From: Apiospora phragmitis
Taxonomy: Eukaryota; Ascomycota; Sordariomycetes; Amphisphaeriales; Apiosporaceae
NCBI GenBank assembly: GCA_038363925.1
Contig: JAQQWL010000002.1
Span: 4,278,001 to 4,342,000, forward strand
DNA: 64,000 bases
Reading direction: 5' to 3'
A program made the position numbers and the translations under genes. Positions 48,471 through 62,263 of the stretch are shown one piece after another; the first letter of the stretch is position 1; every line of letters begins with the position of its first letter. Under the pieces are notes generated by a model that saw only the letters and a program-made list of their open reading frames with translations, did no database searches and was not told where the DNA came from.

Positions 48471-50730
48471 AATATGACGATTTGCGAAAGAGAGAAACAA
48501 AGGCGTGTGACGTTGGGATTGGATTAATCCTTAAGTACATGTAGAGTACACGTTGGTCACCCTGACGTTGTGGCTTGAATGACCGCCTAACCGCCTAACC
48601 TGACACTTGGATCAACAAACCCCACTCGAACGCCACACATGTGCTTAGCTTTTGCATAACCAATGCACAAGATAGGGGACAAGCTGCATAAACTCTCTAT
48701 ATCAGCCACAATTACCCCACTAACAGGCACAAGCGCATGCGGCAGCTTTGTCACAACTGACGTTTCGGAATACAGAAGACAACTGAGCAATTCCCCTGAG
48801 ATCCGAAGTGTCGTTCCAGGCACCAACGGAATACCTACATACATGACGTTTACAACCTCAGGAGTCACGAATCGACACAAAGTGACAGTTAAAGGCGCTG
48901 ACATAAATTGAGTGGCTACCTACACCTATATTTATCTGTACATAAATTTACAGACTGCCGAAGTCGCCTATGTTATGTACTTACAGCATCCAGCCATCCA
49001 TGTACCGCTACTCAAATTGAATTGAAGATACGTCTACGGACATCTATCGTAGTTGCCTGCACTGCGTGGCAGCGTTCGAAACCTGCTCAATCACCCGGAA
49101 TCCTTGGGTTGAATCGTCCGTTCATCCAGCAACGGGAAGGAGGGCGTACCTGAACGATAGGCATGACGCACTGATTACCATCTAGGATTTCTAAATATAC
49201 ACTTTCCGTTCTATGAGAGGAGACATATATGCCCTACATGGGCCCGTAGGTATTGATAGATATTCGATGAATTTGTCAAGAAGTCCAACGAAGTACCATT
49301 CATTGTCACACAGGATTCATCGGAGGATATCGTAGGAATAACCTTCCAACGTGCTCGTCCGACTTTACATCTAAGTTCCTTTGTCTTAGACACGAGAAAA
49401 ACAAATCCTGGGAAGCCTGCGGTTCGATGGTGATTGTGGGTGGCAAGTAGAAATGTGATTTCTGGTCATCTGTATCATCTAGGAGAAGTGATTCTACCTT
49501 AATAGTTTGGTTTTGGCGTGAAGCCATGATAATAAATCTCATATGCTCAGCCGAAATGGTAGGGCGTACGAGGTACTTGGAGCTGAAAGGGGTGCGATAT
49601 AGTCGCATAGTTCAGGTGCTCAAATCAAAGTTCCGGCATCCCGGCATCTGAGACCATAGGAAGAAAAAGTCCGTGGCCATCGTGTCTAGGCTTGTGTGAC
49701 AAGAGAGAACATGTACGACAAGTGATGGGTGACATGTCGCCTAGCACATGGAGCAAGACGGTCATCGCCCAGGTCCCGCAGGTGTGATCGCCTCAGCCGT
49801 TATGGACTTGCAGAGACCTCAGCCACGCCCCTTGGCCTAGTGCTCACACCATTGTGTTGAGATTTTCGCACGCTCTGCTTTGAGTCTATCCTGTTCCCGC
49901 AGGCTTCTTCAGCTCTGGAAGGTCTCCAACAGGTCAGAGACACAGCCGGTCATCCTTCCTGTAGGAGAGCAAGCCCACGACATCCTTCGAGCCCTCGTCC
50001 TATCGAAGATCAGATGTGTTTCAAGCCACCCGTAATGTGACGTATGTATGAAAAATGGCAGGTCTTTGTTATGGCTTCCACCAATTTCACTGATGGCGGC
50101 GCTTCACCGGACGTGTATACAAAGCTGATGCCGCCTGGTAGCCATCTCAGCATGCGACTATTGAATACTTCAGCAGACCTGAAAACCCCACTCTTTACTA
50201 AGATATAGGACTCTTGATGATCACAGGCAGACTGGGTCTCAAAGAGGAAGCGAATCTTCTGGTGGAAGACACCTTCTGTAGGCACTATATTCCAACGGAG
50301 CTGTGGTTATGGCGGGACGGACCGTGGACTTTCTCAGGAATGCGACACAAGCAACAGGCAAAGAACCAAACGATAAACAGGAATCCTGCCTCGGAAATCT
50401 GCAAAACTTCCACGGAGCCACCTCCGTGGGAATATGGATTTGGAGTAGTAAAGTATTGATCAATCTTCCCCATCTCCACACACCAAAATGGGGGGCATTT
50501 CAGAGAGATCGACGTCCCCTATACACCCTTCGGGGTGACCCGCAGTCTTGGCACCTCCCACACAGCCAACTACACCTGCCCAAACCGACCCATTGGCTGT
50601 TGATTTATAGTCTTGGTACTCAGACATGAGGATCCAGTGAAGCTATCAGGCGTTAGCTTGACCCAGACACCGGCATGGCAATACTTGACCTGCACCTTTC
50701 AAGAAGCTTGCTTTTGATGTCGGATGTCCT
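48471..50730. other. intergenic, no gene supported
   Basis: About 2.3 kb between SEC18 and the subtilase. Short ORFs at 48,663-48,911 (+) and 49,306-49,608 (-) have no recognisable domain, so nothing is called. Confidence 0.5.
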
Positions 50731-50738
50731 ATATATAA
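50731..50738 (+). promoter_or_regulatory. TATA box of the subtilase gene
   Basis: ATATATAATA lies about 105 bases upstream of the subtilase ATG at 50,840. Confidence 0.5.
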
Positions 50739-50839
50739 TATGGATTCCATGGCCCCCAGCTTTGGGACATGTTCCTACCCATCATCGCAGGCCAAGTTTC
50801 CAACCCACATAACTACACACCATAGAAGCCTGATACAAC

Positions 50840-52254
<1,415 letters not shown>

Positions 52255-53533
52255 GAAAGGGGTGGATGCAGTCTGGTGGTGAGTGTGCCCTGTGGAGGGC
52301 TTTGAGTTTTGTGTGGATGATTTGATTTGATGGATTCACGGCGCCTTAGCGAGTATATATTTTAGTGCTATAGCTCAGTAGGTATATAGACTTGAGGGAG
52401 CAGGGGATAGTAGAAAGTCTACGTGCATTACTCGGCAACTTTAAATTTACGCATAAACCCATGTTTTATTTGATATATGCTCTTGATCCGAGTTGTTCTT
52501 CAGTGATCTCTTTGCTGTGCCTTGGAATTCGGTGTCGGCGACTCAGCGCACATCTGTCCCCGTCCTCGGAAGATTAGTCTGTGAATTTCTGACGTCAAAC
52601 CAGCCTGTTCGAGTCACGGGCAATATTGGCTCGGCATGTCGGATTGAACGACGGGCCCGACTCCCGGGAACGTATGTGAACCCCCGAACTGAGGCAGCGT
52701 AACCTTATCTGCATGTACGTATGTTGTGTATGTATTTCTACTTTTTACCTCCTATGAAGCATGAATATTTGACGTTGCACAGGCCACAGTAGCAGCCAGC
52801 ACACCCATGTGGACAGGTTGTTGCGTAGTGGAGATTATTAGCGGCGTTCGTTCGCTGTAGCGGGAACAGCGGAAGCGGCAGGCCCTTGTTTAGTTGGTGC
52901 TTCGCGTTATTTTTATGTCATCATCCATGCCAGATCCTGCCAATGCGTTCCGCCCATGTCATCCATCTTGCCATCCACGCCTGTGCCCTGTTCGCTGCTT
53001 TCGCTTGTCTTGTGGTTCTCTCTCTGGCAGTCTGGCTTGTGAAAATTCCAACCACAACCCGCCGCTGGAATATCGAACGTGTCTCTCCAGGGTCACGCCC
53101 ACATCCCGCCCACTGATTGGCAGATGATTTGTGGTTACATGTAATAACTTACCAATACCAGCACCAGCCCGCCTGTGCGCCCTAACCCAACTTCGTCGGT
53201 TCGCGTGACCGACATTGGACATCCTACCTGCGCGTGGCTTAAGTGGTGCTTGCACCATACCGACTAGGTTGGAAATCCGCTGTCATCTCAGACCCCGTTG
53301 TCAGCAACAATGCGGCGGAGCTCGACTTCGCTGCAATCTTCTTCACCGTGGATCCGTTAAGTTTCGTCACCTCCATTTTCAGCAGCGCCGCACATTTAAA
53401 CACGCGTGAATCTCGGAGGGACCAACAAGACGATCGTCTACACTGCACCTTCTGGCCTCTACGCTTTTACGCCCTACGCCGGCTGTTCTCCGGCACCGTC
53501 TCGCTCCAGATCCTACCGCCTTTCCCCTACAAC
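52255..53533. other. intergenic, promoter side of the kinase gene
   Basis: No supported gene. The last 100 bases before 53,534 are rich in C and T, as in many fungal core promoters. Confidence 0.5.
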
Positions 53534-54804
53534 ATGTCCATCCGTGGCAAGCGGGCCATCCCGGCCACACCCCGCGTGATATCGCCGAGCCTGACGCCCT
53601 CGGAACTTCACGACAATGACTACAACGGCCCCGTCACTCGCTCGGCAGCCCGAAGGCGGCAAGCCGCTAGCGGGACGGCTTCTCCTTCGATGTCTTTTCA
53701 GGAGACCATCGACGAGGATTCGGATCCAGAGCTACGACGAGCCCGCACACGATCACGAAGCCCGATGAAATCGAGGAAGGTACCGGGCCTCACGTCGGCG
53801 ACTACTCTGGCTGCTAGAGCGAAATCCACAAGGGCAAGAAAGAAGGCACCGGTGGTGCTGCCTTCAGAACAAAAAGAGGCATCTTCAAATGGGGCAGCGG
53901 CTGTGCCCATAGAAGAAATGGAAGAGCCTTCAAATGAAGCCACGGATGCCAAAGCAAACGGACATCTGGCACCCCCAAATCCCCTGCCACTCCAGGCTGG
54001 AGCTGGCGAGACTTCAGTCGCAGCCCGAGTCCGCTTGGTCTCATTCCGATACACCGACATTTCAAAAACTTCATACATAAGCACGAAGTCCCAAGGAAGG
54101 TGCTCCATGTGTCCATCGGCTTCTTCGTTTACTGGTTATACATATCAGGCACCCAGACGTCGGCCGTTACGCCCTGGCTGATGGCAGCCTTGATCCCAAT
54201 TGCGACGACGGACTACCTGCGTCTCACCTATCCGTCCCTGAACCGCTTCTACGTCAAATGCCTCGGGGCCTTCATGCGCGAGACGGAATACGTGAGCGTC
54301 AACGGCGTCGTATACTATCTCCTCGGTGCCTGGACCGTGCTATACTTTTTCCCCAAGGATGTCGCTGTTGTTTCGGTCATGTTGCTCAGTTGGTGTGATA
54401 CCGCCGCGAGCACATTCGGCAGACTGTACGGCAGGTATACTCCGCGGATTCGCCGCGGCAAATCCTTCGCCGGGTCGTTCGCCGCCTTCCTGATCGGTGT
54501 CGGCACCGCGGCGTGGTTCTGGGGCTGGCTAGCGCCCAAGACGCCCTCATTCCCTGGCGATGAGCAGAATCCGTTCATGTTCCGCGGTATTCTGAGGCTT
54601 CCCTCTTACATTGCGGAACAGGTCGGCCTGGATGAGCAGCAAGCCACTGTTAGCGGTGACATTGCTCTCGGCGTCATGAGCTTATGGTCCGGTCTGGTGG
54701 CGGCGGGCAGTGAAGTAATCGATCTGTTTGGTTGGGATGACAACCTCACCATCCCGGTGTTGAGCGGTATTGGCATGTGGGGTTTCCTCAAAGTCTTCAA
54801 CTAA
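53534..54804 (+). CDS. dgk1: CTP-dependent diacylglycerol kinase (Dgk1 family), frameshifted
   Basis: Dgk1 makes phosphatidate from diacylglycerol using CTP in the ER/nuclear membrane and opposes the Pah1 phosphatase (established for yeast). The N-terminal half is a disordered Ser/Arg/Lys-rich tail starting MSIRGKRAIPATPR. The membrane catalytic domain follows: HEVPRKVLHVSIGFFVYWLY, TTDYLRL, a MRETEYVSVNGVVYYLLGAW segment, LLSWCDTAASTFGR, RRGKSFAGSFAAFLIG, and further helices to GFLKVFN. The invariant-looking WCDTAAS and KS.AGS blocks support the kinase/CDP-transferase fold. A frame change lies near 53,955-53,975 between KANG and the frame carrying PGWSWRDFSRSPSPLG. The total length is one base short of a triplet multiple, so a single missing base is the simplest cause. 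Repaired length is about 423 residues. No intron is needed. The start ATG at 53,534 is preferred to an earlier non-ATG frame. Confidence 0.87.
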
Positions 54805-57800
54805 GTCCGAAAAGGGGAGGGTCGCCACTGGCATATATTCTAGATTGGGTGCATATGGGCGGTGTCTTTGGAATGTGTTCGGGGCTAGAGTCATCAGCAT
54901 TTCTGCGGTACTACCCCCCTCTCGATAGGATAGACGAGACGATTAACGGCGCACCACGAAATGCATGATACCTATCTAGGGAGCAACTACTCAATCAATG
55001 TCCACTTACGAATCCGTGCCCTCAAACTGATTATCGGGACAAAACTCGTTCCACTCAGTTAGCATGCTAGCTGGTGGTTGTAACAGCCTACCACTCACAG
55101 ACGGCCGACACGACGAAGGCACCTATCAGGGGTTTCGTTGGGTCTTCATCGCTTTCGCCATCTAGAATTGTCGCCTCATGCAAGCTAGTCTCGAGCTGTA
55201 CCGAGATCTGCCCCTAAAGTAACGAAGACTTGACTACCTGCGGAGTACAAGCTTAAAACCGTTCCGTGGTCCTCGAAAACCGACCGCCTGGCTGGTTGCG
55301 TCCCTACAGTCGGGTGTTTGCACCATGAGTCCAATTCGTCTTGATGGCCGAACTTATGTATATCAAGATCGGGATGATCAAAATAGGATCGTCAACAACG
55401 GGCTTTCGTACATCGATGATAGAGGGCCTCGGCCTCAGAAACCCTTCAAGGATTTGCGCATCAGGAGGGGATATCATCATGTTCTTCATCGTTTCCGCAA
55501 TTGACCTTTCAGAACGCAGCGACTTCCGTCTTGGTTGCGAATTTTCGTCCTGTAGATCGTGCCCCATGGTACTGCATATGTATATCTCCCACACTCCCAA
55601 GTCCTGCATCTTCGACGAATGATCACCCAATAGCAGTATCCACATCCTACCGCCACTTACTCCTTCTGCCTTGTGCAGGCAGTTTGAAAAGAATTGGCCT
55701 TGATCATGGTGTATCTGACCTTTTTTCTACACATTCTTTTTCGTCCCCTATCAGCCAGATGTCCGGAGTGGAACAGGATGAGTTGTCCTCTCACCCCGGC
55801 TGAAGTCGCATCCTGCTCTGCTGCCATAGCTACAGATACCTTCTGTCAAATGCGGTACTTAGCCCGTCAGGTAACTTCTATCATCTCGAACCCCTTGCTG
55901 GTACTCGGAACTACAAACACCTCCTCCTGCGCAAGGTACGGCCTACAACATCATCCTGGTCCTATACCACCTCACGTGTCGACTATAGTAGAGACCTATC
56001 AAACCTAATTATCTGGTCTCCGTGAGGGTTGGGAATTTTCATTGTACCGCCTCGACCCATCTATATCCTACTGGGATCGAGGCTAAGCACCCCCTCACCT
56101 GGCAGTTGTTGCCTCGAGACCGGGTCTTTGAATCACTTGACTATTCCTCTCCATCTCAAGCTTCTCACTGGGTGATGCAGTAGTTTGGTTTCTGGTATAT
56201 GGGGAGTTTTTGGTCAAGGACCCCACTGACTCTAACCGAATAGGATAGATAGGCTTTGGGGGTTGGATATATATCCCAGTCATGATAAGTGCTATACCGC
56301 CTTTGGGTATATCAGTATGGTAGGTGAACATCGGCTCTGGCTTTGAGCTATTGGATACGTAAAGGAAAGGAACGGAATATACCTATCAGAGCCAGCCCGT
56401 CCACCCCAGTAGATCCCATGTCTTTCACCGAATGGCGGAATGACGTCTCGTTTCAACCCTCCCGCGATTCGCAGCGCAGCGCTTCGGTGACTCCCTGTCG
56501 TTGCACAAAAACAGCAGATAGAACCATGACTGGACTTTTTTTTCAGCCTAGATACTTTTGCATTGTAGAGTAGAATATTCAATTTTCTCCGCACGACAAC
56601 GGTGTTATACACAGATTGATCGAAGTCAGAAATATCTCTGTTGCATCCCTCCTTACCTTCACATACACTGGTAATCCCAGGCAGATGATAAATTCAGATT
56701 GCGTGCCTACCTAGCAAAGTAGGAATTCGCTACCAAACGTTGCCAAAGTGACCCTAACTTGAACAGGACATGACGATGCCTGGGTTGTTTAAGATCCATT
56801 ACTTTGCCTATGAAGTACTCATTAGCTTACCTTACTGATCTAGATACTCAGAGGCAGCCAGCGCATGCAGCAGCAGCCTGCTCATGTACATGTATGTACT
56901 TTGGGATGCATCTAAAATCACCTGCAGGACGCTGCCTCTCCGATGACCCATTTCATGGACTCAAACCTTCTTCAGGCTCGTCTCAGGCGAAACATGTACT
57001 GTAGTGACTTGGGTCAAACAACCTTCACAGATGTAGAAGTACAAACATTCTCTCGGCCCTGATACTCATAATATGCCTCATAAGCCACCATTTCAACCTG
57101 GATTGATAGGCAGATTATACTGTCCAATCCCCAAGGCCAATGCCGCATCTCACCGCGGGGCTAAAGACGGTTGACGTTGGCACACACTCCTCCCATAGAG
57201 GGGCACTTCCTGGGCATGGATTAGGTAGGCTGGTAGGGACGCTCGGGCATGGCACATGGGTAAAAAAGAATGCGTATCCCACCCCTGTCCGTCCTCCATT
57301 CTTTATTGAATTTCCCCATTGCTATCCCCCAATGAATTGAGCCATGGAAGCGAATTTTTGCATTTGTAGCCAATAGAATTAGAGAGAAATAAATGCCATG
57401 GAAATGATCAATACATGCAAGTTGTGTCGGTGTATCTGTCCACGCCTTAGTGCTGGATTCCTAGGCTTGGAAGTGATGAATCCATCCAAGTAGGAAAGTG
57501 CCTTTTGGTGATCAATGAACTTACCTAATTGGACCTGTCAACTGCAAGAGCATGGACTCCTCTTACCTTATTCTACTTCGAACATACATGTACCTATCAA
57601 TATTATTCAACAGTGCAGAGTCGACTTTTTGTGCCGAAGCTCGAGAGAACCTTTTAAGCAGAAAGGACATCGAGGTATGTACATGCCCACAGACTTGGGT
57701 CCCGTCAATCAATCAATTACACAAAGCAAGTAATTACACAAAGCAAGTGCTGGCTTCCATGCATTGGGGAAGGAGGGGGATTGGGGGGAACTTTCCTAAA

Positions 57801-59157
57801 CGGACCATTCTGAATTCTGAAGAAATTCAACCATTCGCTGCGCATCCCGGGAGACTGACAACACATCATCTCACAAAATGCCCGACTTGCTGCACTTCTG
57901 CCTGACCTGGCTGACGTTGATTTGAGCGTTATTGCACACTGTCTCTTGTCCCTTCACCAAACGGCCGATGGATGAATGCAACATATGCCTCCCACCCTTT
58001 TTCCACTTCTTTGCTGGCCCGCCAGCCTCTGCTTGGACGAAGATGCTTTTGCACCTTGCAGCAGCACCAAGCATCTTGTGCGTGGCCAGGACGGAAATCC
58101 CTCGCTGCTTTTGCCAGGCCCTTTCTCCTCTTATTTTCCTCCCCCCTTAGCGTCAGTCAGCGCGCTTGTTGGACATTTCATCCACCGGCTGGACTTCTCG
58201 TCGATATGCATAGAGGAGGGTCACTTACACGTAGACAGCAGGAAAACCTATGAAATTGGTCCGGCCCCCATGCTGCGACAACCGACCTCAGAGATATGCC
58301 CCGTTTGTTGTACACGCACAGCACGCCGTCCGGGTCGACTCACATCCCTAGGCCAACGCCGGCGTCTAAACAGAAAACGTGGATGTACATGCCTACACCA
58401 CTACTGTACAAGTCCCATCTGCATCTTTATGGACCCGCCGCAAACCATGGACTGACTCCTCTGCCCTGTCTCCATTATCCATCCTTGGCCATACCGTTAG
58501 TTGGATCTATGGGTTCGTTGCTTTACCAGTACCGGGAAGGCTGCGTAGCCTAGTCAAACCTGTACATCGGAATTCCACCAAAGAATCGTGGTCTTCTCCG
58601 TGCTCGGCTCATAATTACTACACGCTCAGCATATGGAATTTGACCTATGCAGAGATCTGACTCTGCTTCTCTCTCTTTGGTTACTTGCTACACGCCCCTC
58701 CAATCCATCTTCTCTTTCGCTGGGGCCGTCGTACCGTTGATGGAAGATCATCGCCACTCGGCATATGCACCAGAGACCTTTTGATATCCTCATCTTAGCA
58801 AACTAGAAGGCCAACCCCCATACAAGGGAACCACTCCGGGCCACCCAATGCGTACACACAATGTATTTCCAAGGTCTAGTCTCATGGGCTAGACTCACCC
58901 TGGCGTTTGCCGGCTCACATATCACCCGCTCGCGCAGCGAGGGAAACGGCTAAGCCAGTACGTAGCAGACCGAGTGTTCGGCATGGGGGTTGGCATCGTC
59001 ATCCACTTAGCACATCTCGGATTCTTTGTCTGCTTGCTTGCCCACAACATCGCCATCGAGCGGGGTCAGTCGTCGTTTGACGAATCGTCTCATGGGGACT
59101 TATCCTCGGGAGAGGAAGATGTCGTTTTCCTCCTTGACTAGGTTTGTCCTGAACGGG
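54805..59157. other. 4.4-kb gene-free region, long upstream region of the 59,444 gene
   Basis: No ORF here has a recognisable domain, and the longer ones overlap in several frames on both strands. Balanced composition, no visible transposon ends. A length of this kind upstream of a fungal gene suggests an extended regulatory region or a non-coding RNA, but nothing in the sequence proves either. Confidence 0.5.
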
Positions 59158-59165
59158 TATAAATA
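59158..59165 (+). promoter_or_regulatory. TATA box of the small conserved gene
   Basis: TATAAATA sits 286 bases before the ATG at 59,444. The following 250 bases are pyrimidine-rich, consistent with a leader. Confidence 0.6.
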
Positions 59166-59382
59166 GGGGTGAAGTTGACAGAGTTGAGTAGTTTCATTCT
59201 TCCTTCCTCATCCTCACTTTCCCAAGCACTCAACACTGGCCTACTACAATATCTGAACCATCCTATCACTATCTTGATCACAAGTGTCCCTGACCACTTG
59301 AACCGATCCCAACACATCCACCCTACCCAAACTTCCAAGAGCTGCCCCATACCTACCCGGCTTCTAGCCTTGCGATATCTGC

Positions 59383-59529
59383 ATGCCTATCCACTTACAC
59401 GCACCCTTGCACTACACACCACCGCCGCCCCATCTTCATCAACATGTCGGCCTACCCAGACCAGTACTACGCCAACGCCATGGCCATCCCCACCAAGGGG
59501 GACCAGTACCCAGCCTACTACAACGCTGA
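59383..59529 (+). promoter_or_regulatory. overlapping upstream ORF (48 codons)
   Basis: An ATG at 59,383, 61 bases before the main start and in another frame, stays open through the main ATG to a TGA at 59,527-59,529. Position -3 is T for the upstream ATG and A for the main ATG, so leaky scanning to the main start would be expected. Confidence 0.5.
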
Positions 59530-60152
59530 CAGCAGCTACTCAGTCTCACCCCCTGAGGAGCACGATGCATCAGTGACGTCTGGCGTCCCCTCCTACGGCA
59601 ACAGCTTCTCAGTCAATGGCTCCGGCTACGATGCTAGCTCCGGCAGTGACTGGGACAGCTCCGCCTCGGCAAGCGGCATCGACTTCAACGAGTACATCCA
59701 AGACCGCTTTGCCGAGTCATTTGACCCCGTTCCCCTCGACCGCAGCTTGGCCACACAAGCGCAAACGTGAGTGATCTGACCCTTTCTCGGAAACCCGGAA
59801 ATCCATACTAACGGACATCCCACAGGTCCGGCCAGCTCAACAACAAGCACCGAGAGCTCTTGGAGCTGCAAGCCAAGGCACAGGCCCGTCTTGCGAAATC
59901 CAGAGCTCGCTTCCAAGAGGGAGTTCAGGGACGCACAAGAAGTCCGCGCCAATCTGGAGTGGACGTCAAAGAAAGTCTCGTAAGTAGCACAGAGCCGCAA
60001 TGTCAGAAGGGGCCGCCGAACGGTGCCTTGCAGCTTGCATTGATTGCTTTTGCTAACGCATGAAATCTAGATCTATGAAGACCAAGGCGTCAAAGAAGCA
60101 CGCCAAGGAGTACCAGAAGGCTCGCCAGCGATACCCTTCTCCCGAGTACTAG
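59444..60152 (+). CDS. small conserved hypothetical protein, three exons
   Basis: Exons 59,444-59,766, 59,826-59,979 and 60,071-60,152; donors GTGAGT and GTAAGT, acceptors CAG and TAG, and phases match. About 185 residues: a Tyr/Ser/Ala-rich N-terminal half (SAYPDQYYANAMAIP, many Ser-Gly), a central helix with coiled-coil character (NNKHRELLELQAKAQARLAK, then RARFQEGV), NLEWTSKKVS across the second junction, and a basic C-terminus (KTKASKKHAKEYQKARQRYP). I do not recognise the family. One base appears to be extra near 59,920-59,930, where the frame moves from EGV to the frame reading DAQEVRANLEW. The exon sum is one over a triplet multiple. A long gene-free upstream region, a TATA box and an overlapping uORF suggest tight control. 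Confidence 0.75.
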
Positions 60153-61530
60153 ATCTTCAGCCTCATCAAAAAGGCCGGGGTTCTAGGAACTCACCTTATC
60201 CAGATTTATCAACCCTTGTCGTTTTACTAGCGGAGTTTTGGGGTATTTACGGTTTCTGGCGTTCCTGGTACTGGATCTCAGATCTATCACTTTCACATAT
60301 GCACACACCCCCCTTCTATTTTGGGTTTTCTGCACAATTAGTGCATTGCATGTACCGTGGTGTGGGCGTTGGAAAAGCGCGGGGCAAAATGCCTGCCCCT
60401 GCTTTTAAACGCCATCTTCTCGCCGCTTTTATCGGCGCCCTCGTGGCCCAGGGAGGGAGGTGTGGGCACAGACAACGGGCGTACCTGCGTCAAAGCAAGC
60501 ATTAGCTCTTCCCCCACGCAGTGGCCGGGGAGGCGTTGACGCGCAGAGTTGGCGGGGACGGGAGCGGCGGGCAAACCGCTGGTGTTTCACGACGTTATGA
60601 TTAATGATTGGACGAGGGGGAGCAAGCCTCTGGGGCCAAAAGTACCATCCTTTTCGGTATCCCGGGGAGCGGGGGAATGTAGCAGCGGGCACTGGTGTGT
60701 TGACAAGGACTGGTAGGGCTGCAGATTCTGTGCAGACCCTGCAGCAGACAACCCTTTGTACCCGCTGTCAATAGATGCGGACGGGAGGGGATGTTCTGAA
60801 GAGTCACAGTACCAAGCCCACACACAAGTCCACAGCAGATCGGGTACGATGGAGACAGTAGCGTCCCTAGGGCCACACTTGGGGGGTGGGAGACAGGAAA
60901 AGCAGATAGATCACAGGCACTGTTGACAGAAGCACCATGCCGTTTCGGGGGTTTAGGCAGGTTGATATTGCCTATTCCAGGATAGAGTGTAGGTCATCGT
61001 GCCCTCGAGCATGGAGCTGGGCGTGCTGGGCATTGTCCCCTCCCACCGTCCCAGCTGTTCTCTTGGGGGCCGGGTGTCATAGACCACAGCTACCTTTCCT
61101 TGCGTATTAATACATATGCTTCTCCTCTGGATGATCCCTCGCAAACGTCCGTGACAGTGATGTTGATACTGTGTACAGGTGGTTGTTCCGTAGACCCCGG
61201 GGCGTCGAGCCTAAGGACGGCAGTTGTGCCGCCAATGGGCGCCGATCGACTTGGTAGTTGGTACTGCGTAGGGAGGTCACGTGACGCCTCGCTGCCCAAT
61301 ATGTATGAATATGAATGGGATAGTTGGTGGTACCAAGATAAGACGTGTCTCGCATGAATAAAGCGCTTGGGGTTAGCTGGTGTTCAATGAGGGCCATGGA
61401 CACGTTCGCTCTGGCTCAGGGCTGGCTCCCTTCTCTCGTTCTCTCCCTCTCGCAATAAGCCGAAGCTATATCATCGACCCCGATGTCCAGTATATCAAAT
61501 GGTCATGCCAAAGAATCGCAACTCGCGATT
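60153..61530. other. convergent intergenic region, no gene seen
   Basis: Between two convergent genes. Nothing beyond short overlapping ORFs. Confidence 0.5.
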
Positions 61531-62263
61531 TCATGCGGCTTGAGCGATGACGGCCTCGGCAGCAGCAGCCGATGATGACGACTCGTTCTTGATCGCCGCC
61601 CACTTCATCTTGGACTCGTCATAGGACAGCCAGGTGCCCCGCGGCTCCATGCCCTGCGCCTTCTCGATCTTCTCCCACGGGTTCGTGTTGAAGGCCGGGT
61701 CGTAGTAGTCGTTCCACCACGGCGCCCCCGAGTCTCTGTCTCCTCCATGGCGATGTCGGCCAGGGGCTCCCGTCGGAGGATGCCCGCCTCCACTGCTAGC
61801 AGGGAGCAGTAGCCCACACAGGTTTCGCAGGGAGGCCGGCGGCGCCGCCAGCGCCGACGATGGCGTCGATATCTGACTGGGCTAGATGGGGGGGTTGTGA
61901 TGTATCGATATATTGCGGCGCTGGGTCTTCAGCGGCATTGTTCCCACCATCAGCATTGTCTTCGCCTTCGTCATCATCGTCATCGTCGAGATCGATCTCG
62001 TTCGCGTTGGTCTTCTGGTCCTTCTTCTGTTTCTTCGCCGGCTGCCGCCGCGAGCCCAGCGGCGTGTTGTTCGAGCCCGAGCCGGCGTCGTGGAAGGGTA
62101 GCGTGGACTCATCGCCGGCACCGGCGACAAAGGCGTCGTCGGCGCGCGCGTTGCATTTGCGCCGCTTGGAGGGGTGGTTCTGGCCGCCGAAGCTCGCGAA
62201 GCCCATGGCCTGCGCCATGGCGGCGGTGTCCTCGTCCCACTCGTCGGGGTCCATGGGGTCCAT
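61531..62263 (-). CDS. acidic conserved hypothetical protein, frameshifted
   Basis: Single exon, about 243 residues after removing one base. The N-terminus MDPMDPDEWDEDTAAMAQAM, followed by GFASFGG, precedes a basic patch SKRRK that could be a nuclear signal. Then a low-complexity region with KKQKKDQK and a run of Asp/Glu (IDLDDDDDDEGEDNAD), PQYIDTSQPP, a Gly/Pro-rich linker, and a C-terminal block WWNDYYDPAFNTNPWEKIEK, then EPRGTWLSYDESK, ending AVIAQAA. I associate this arrangement with a conserved fungal protein of unknown function. The frame changes between PVWATAP and the frame of SSGGGHPP at about 61,800-61,815; the length, 733, is one over a triplet multiple. No catalytic motif is visible. 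Confidence 0.75.

Noticed and set aside
48663..48911. 82-residue ORF with ATG between SEC18 and the subtilase
   Set aside because: Protein-like in places but unrecognised, short and unsupported by introns or neighbours.
55304..55645. 113-residue minus-strand ORF
   Set aside because: Has an ATG, but no recognised family and an antisense frame of similar length overlaps it.
57976..58455. 159-codon open frame on the plus strand
   Set aside because: Overlaps several other open frames in the same region, low-complexity composition, and no domain, signal or splice evidence.
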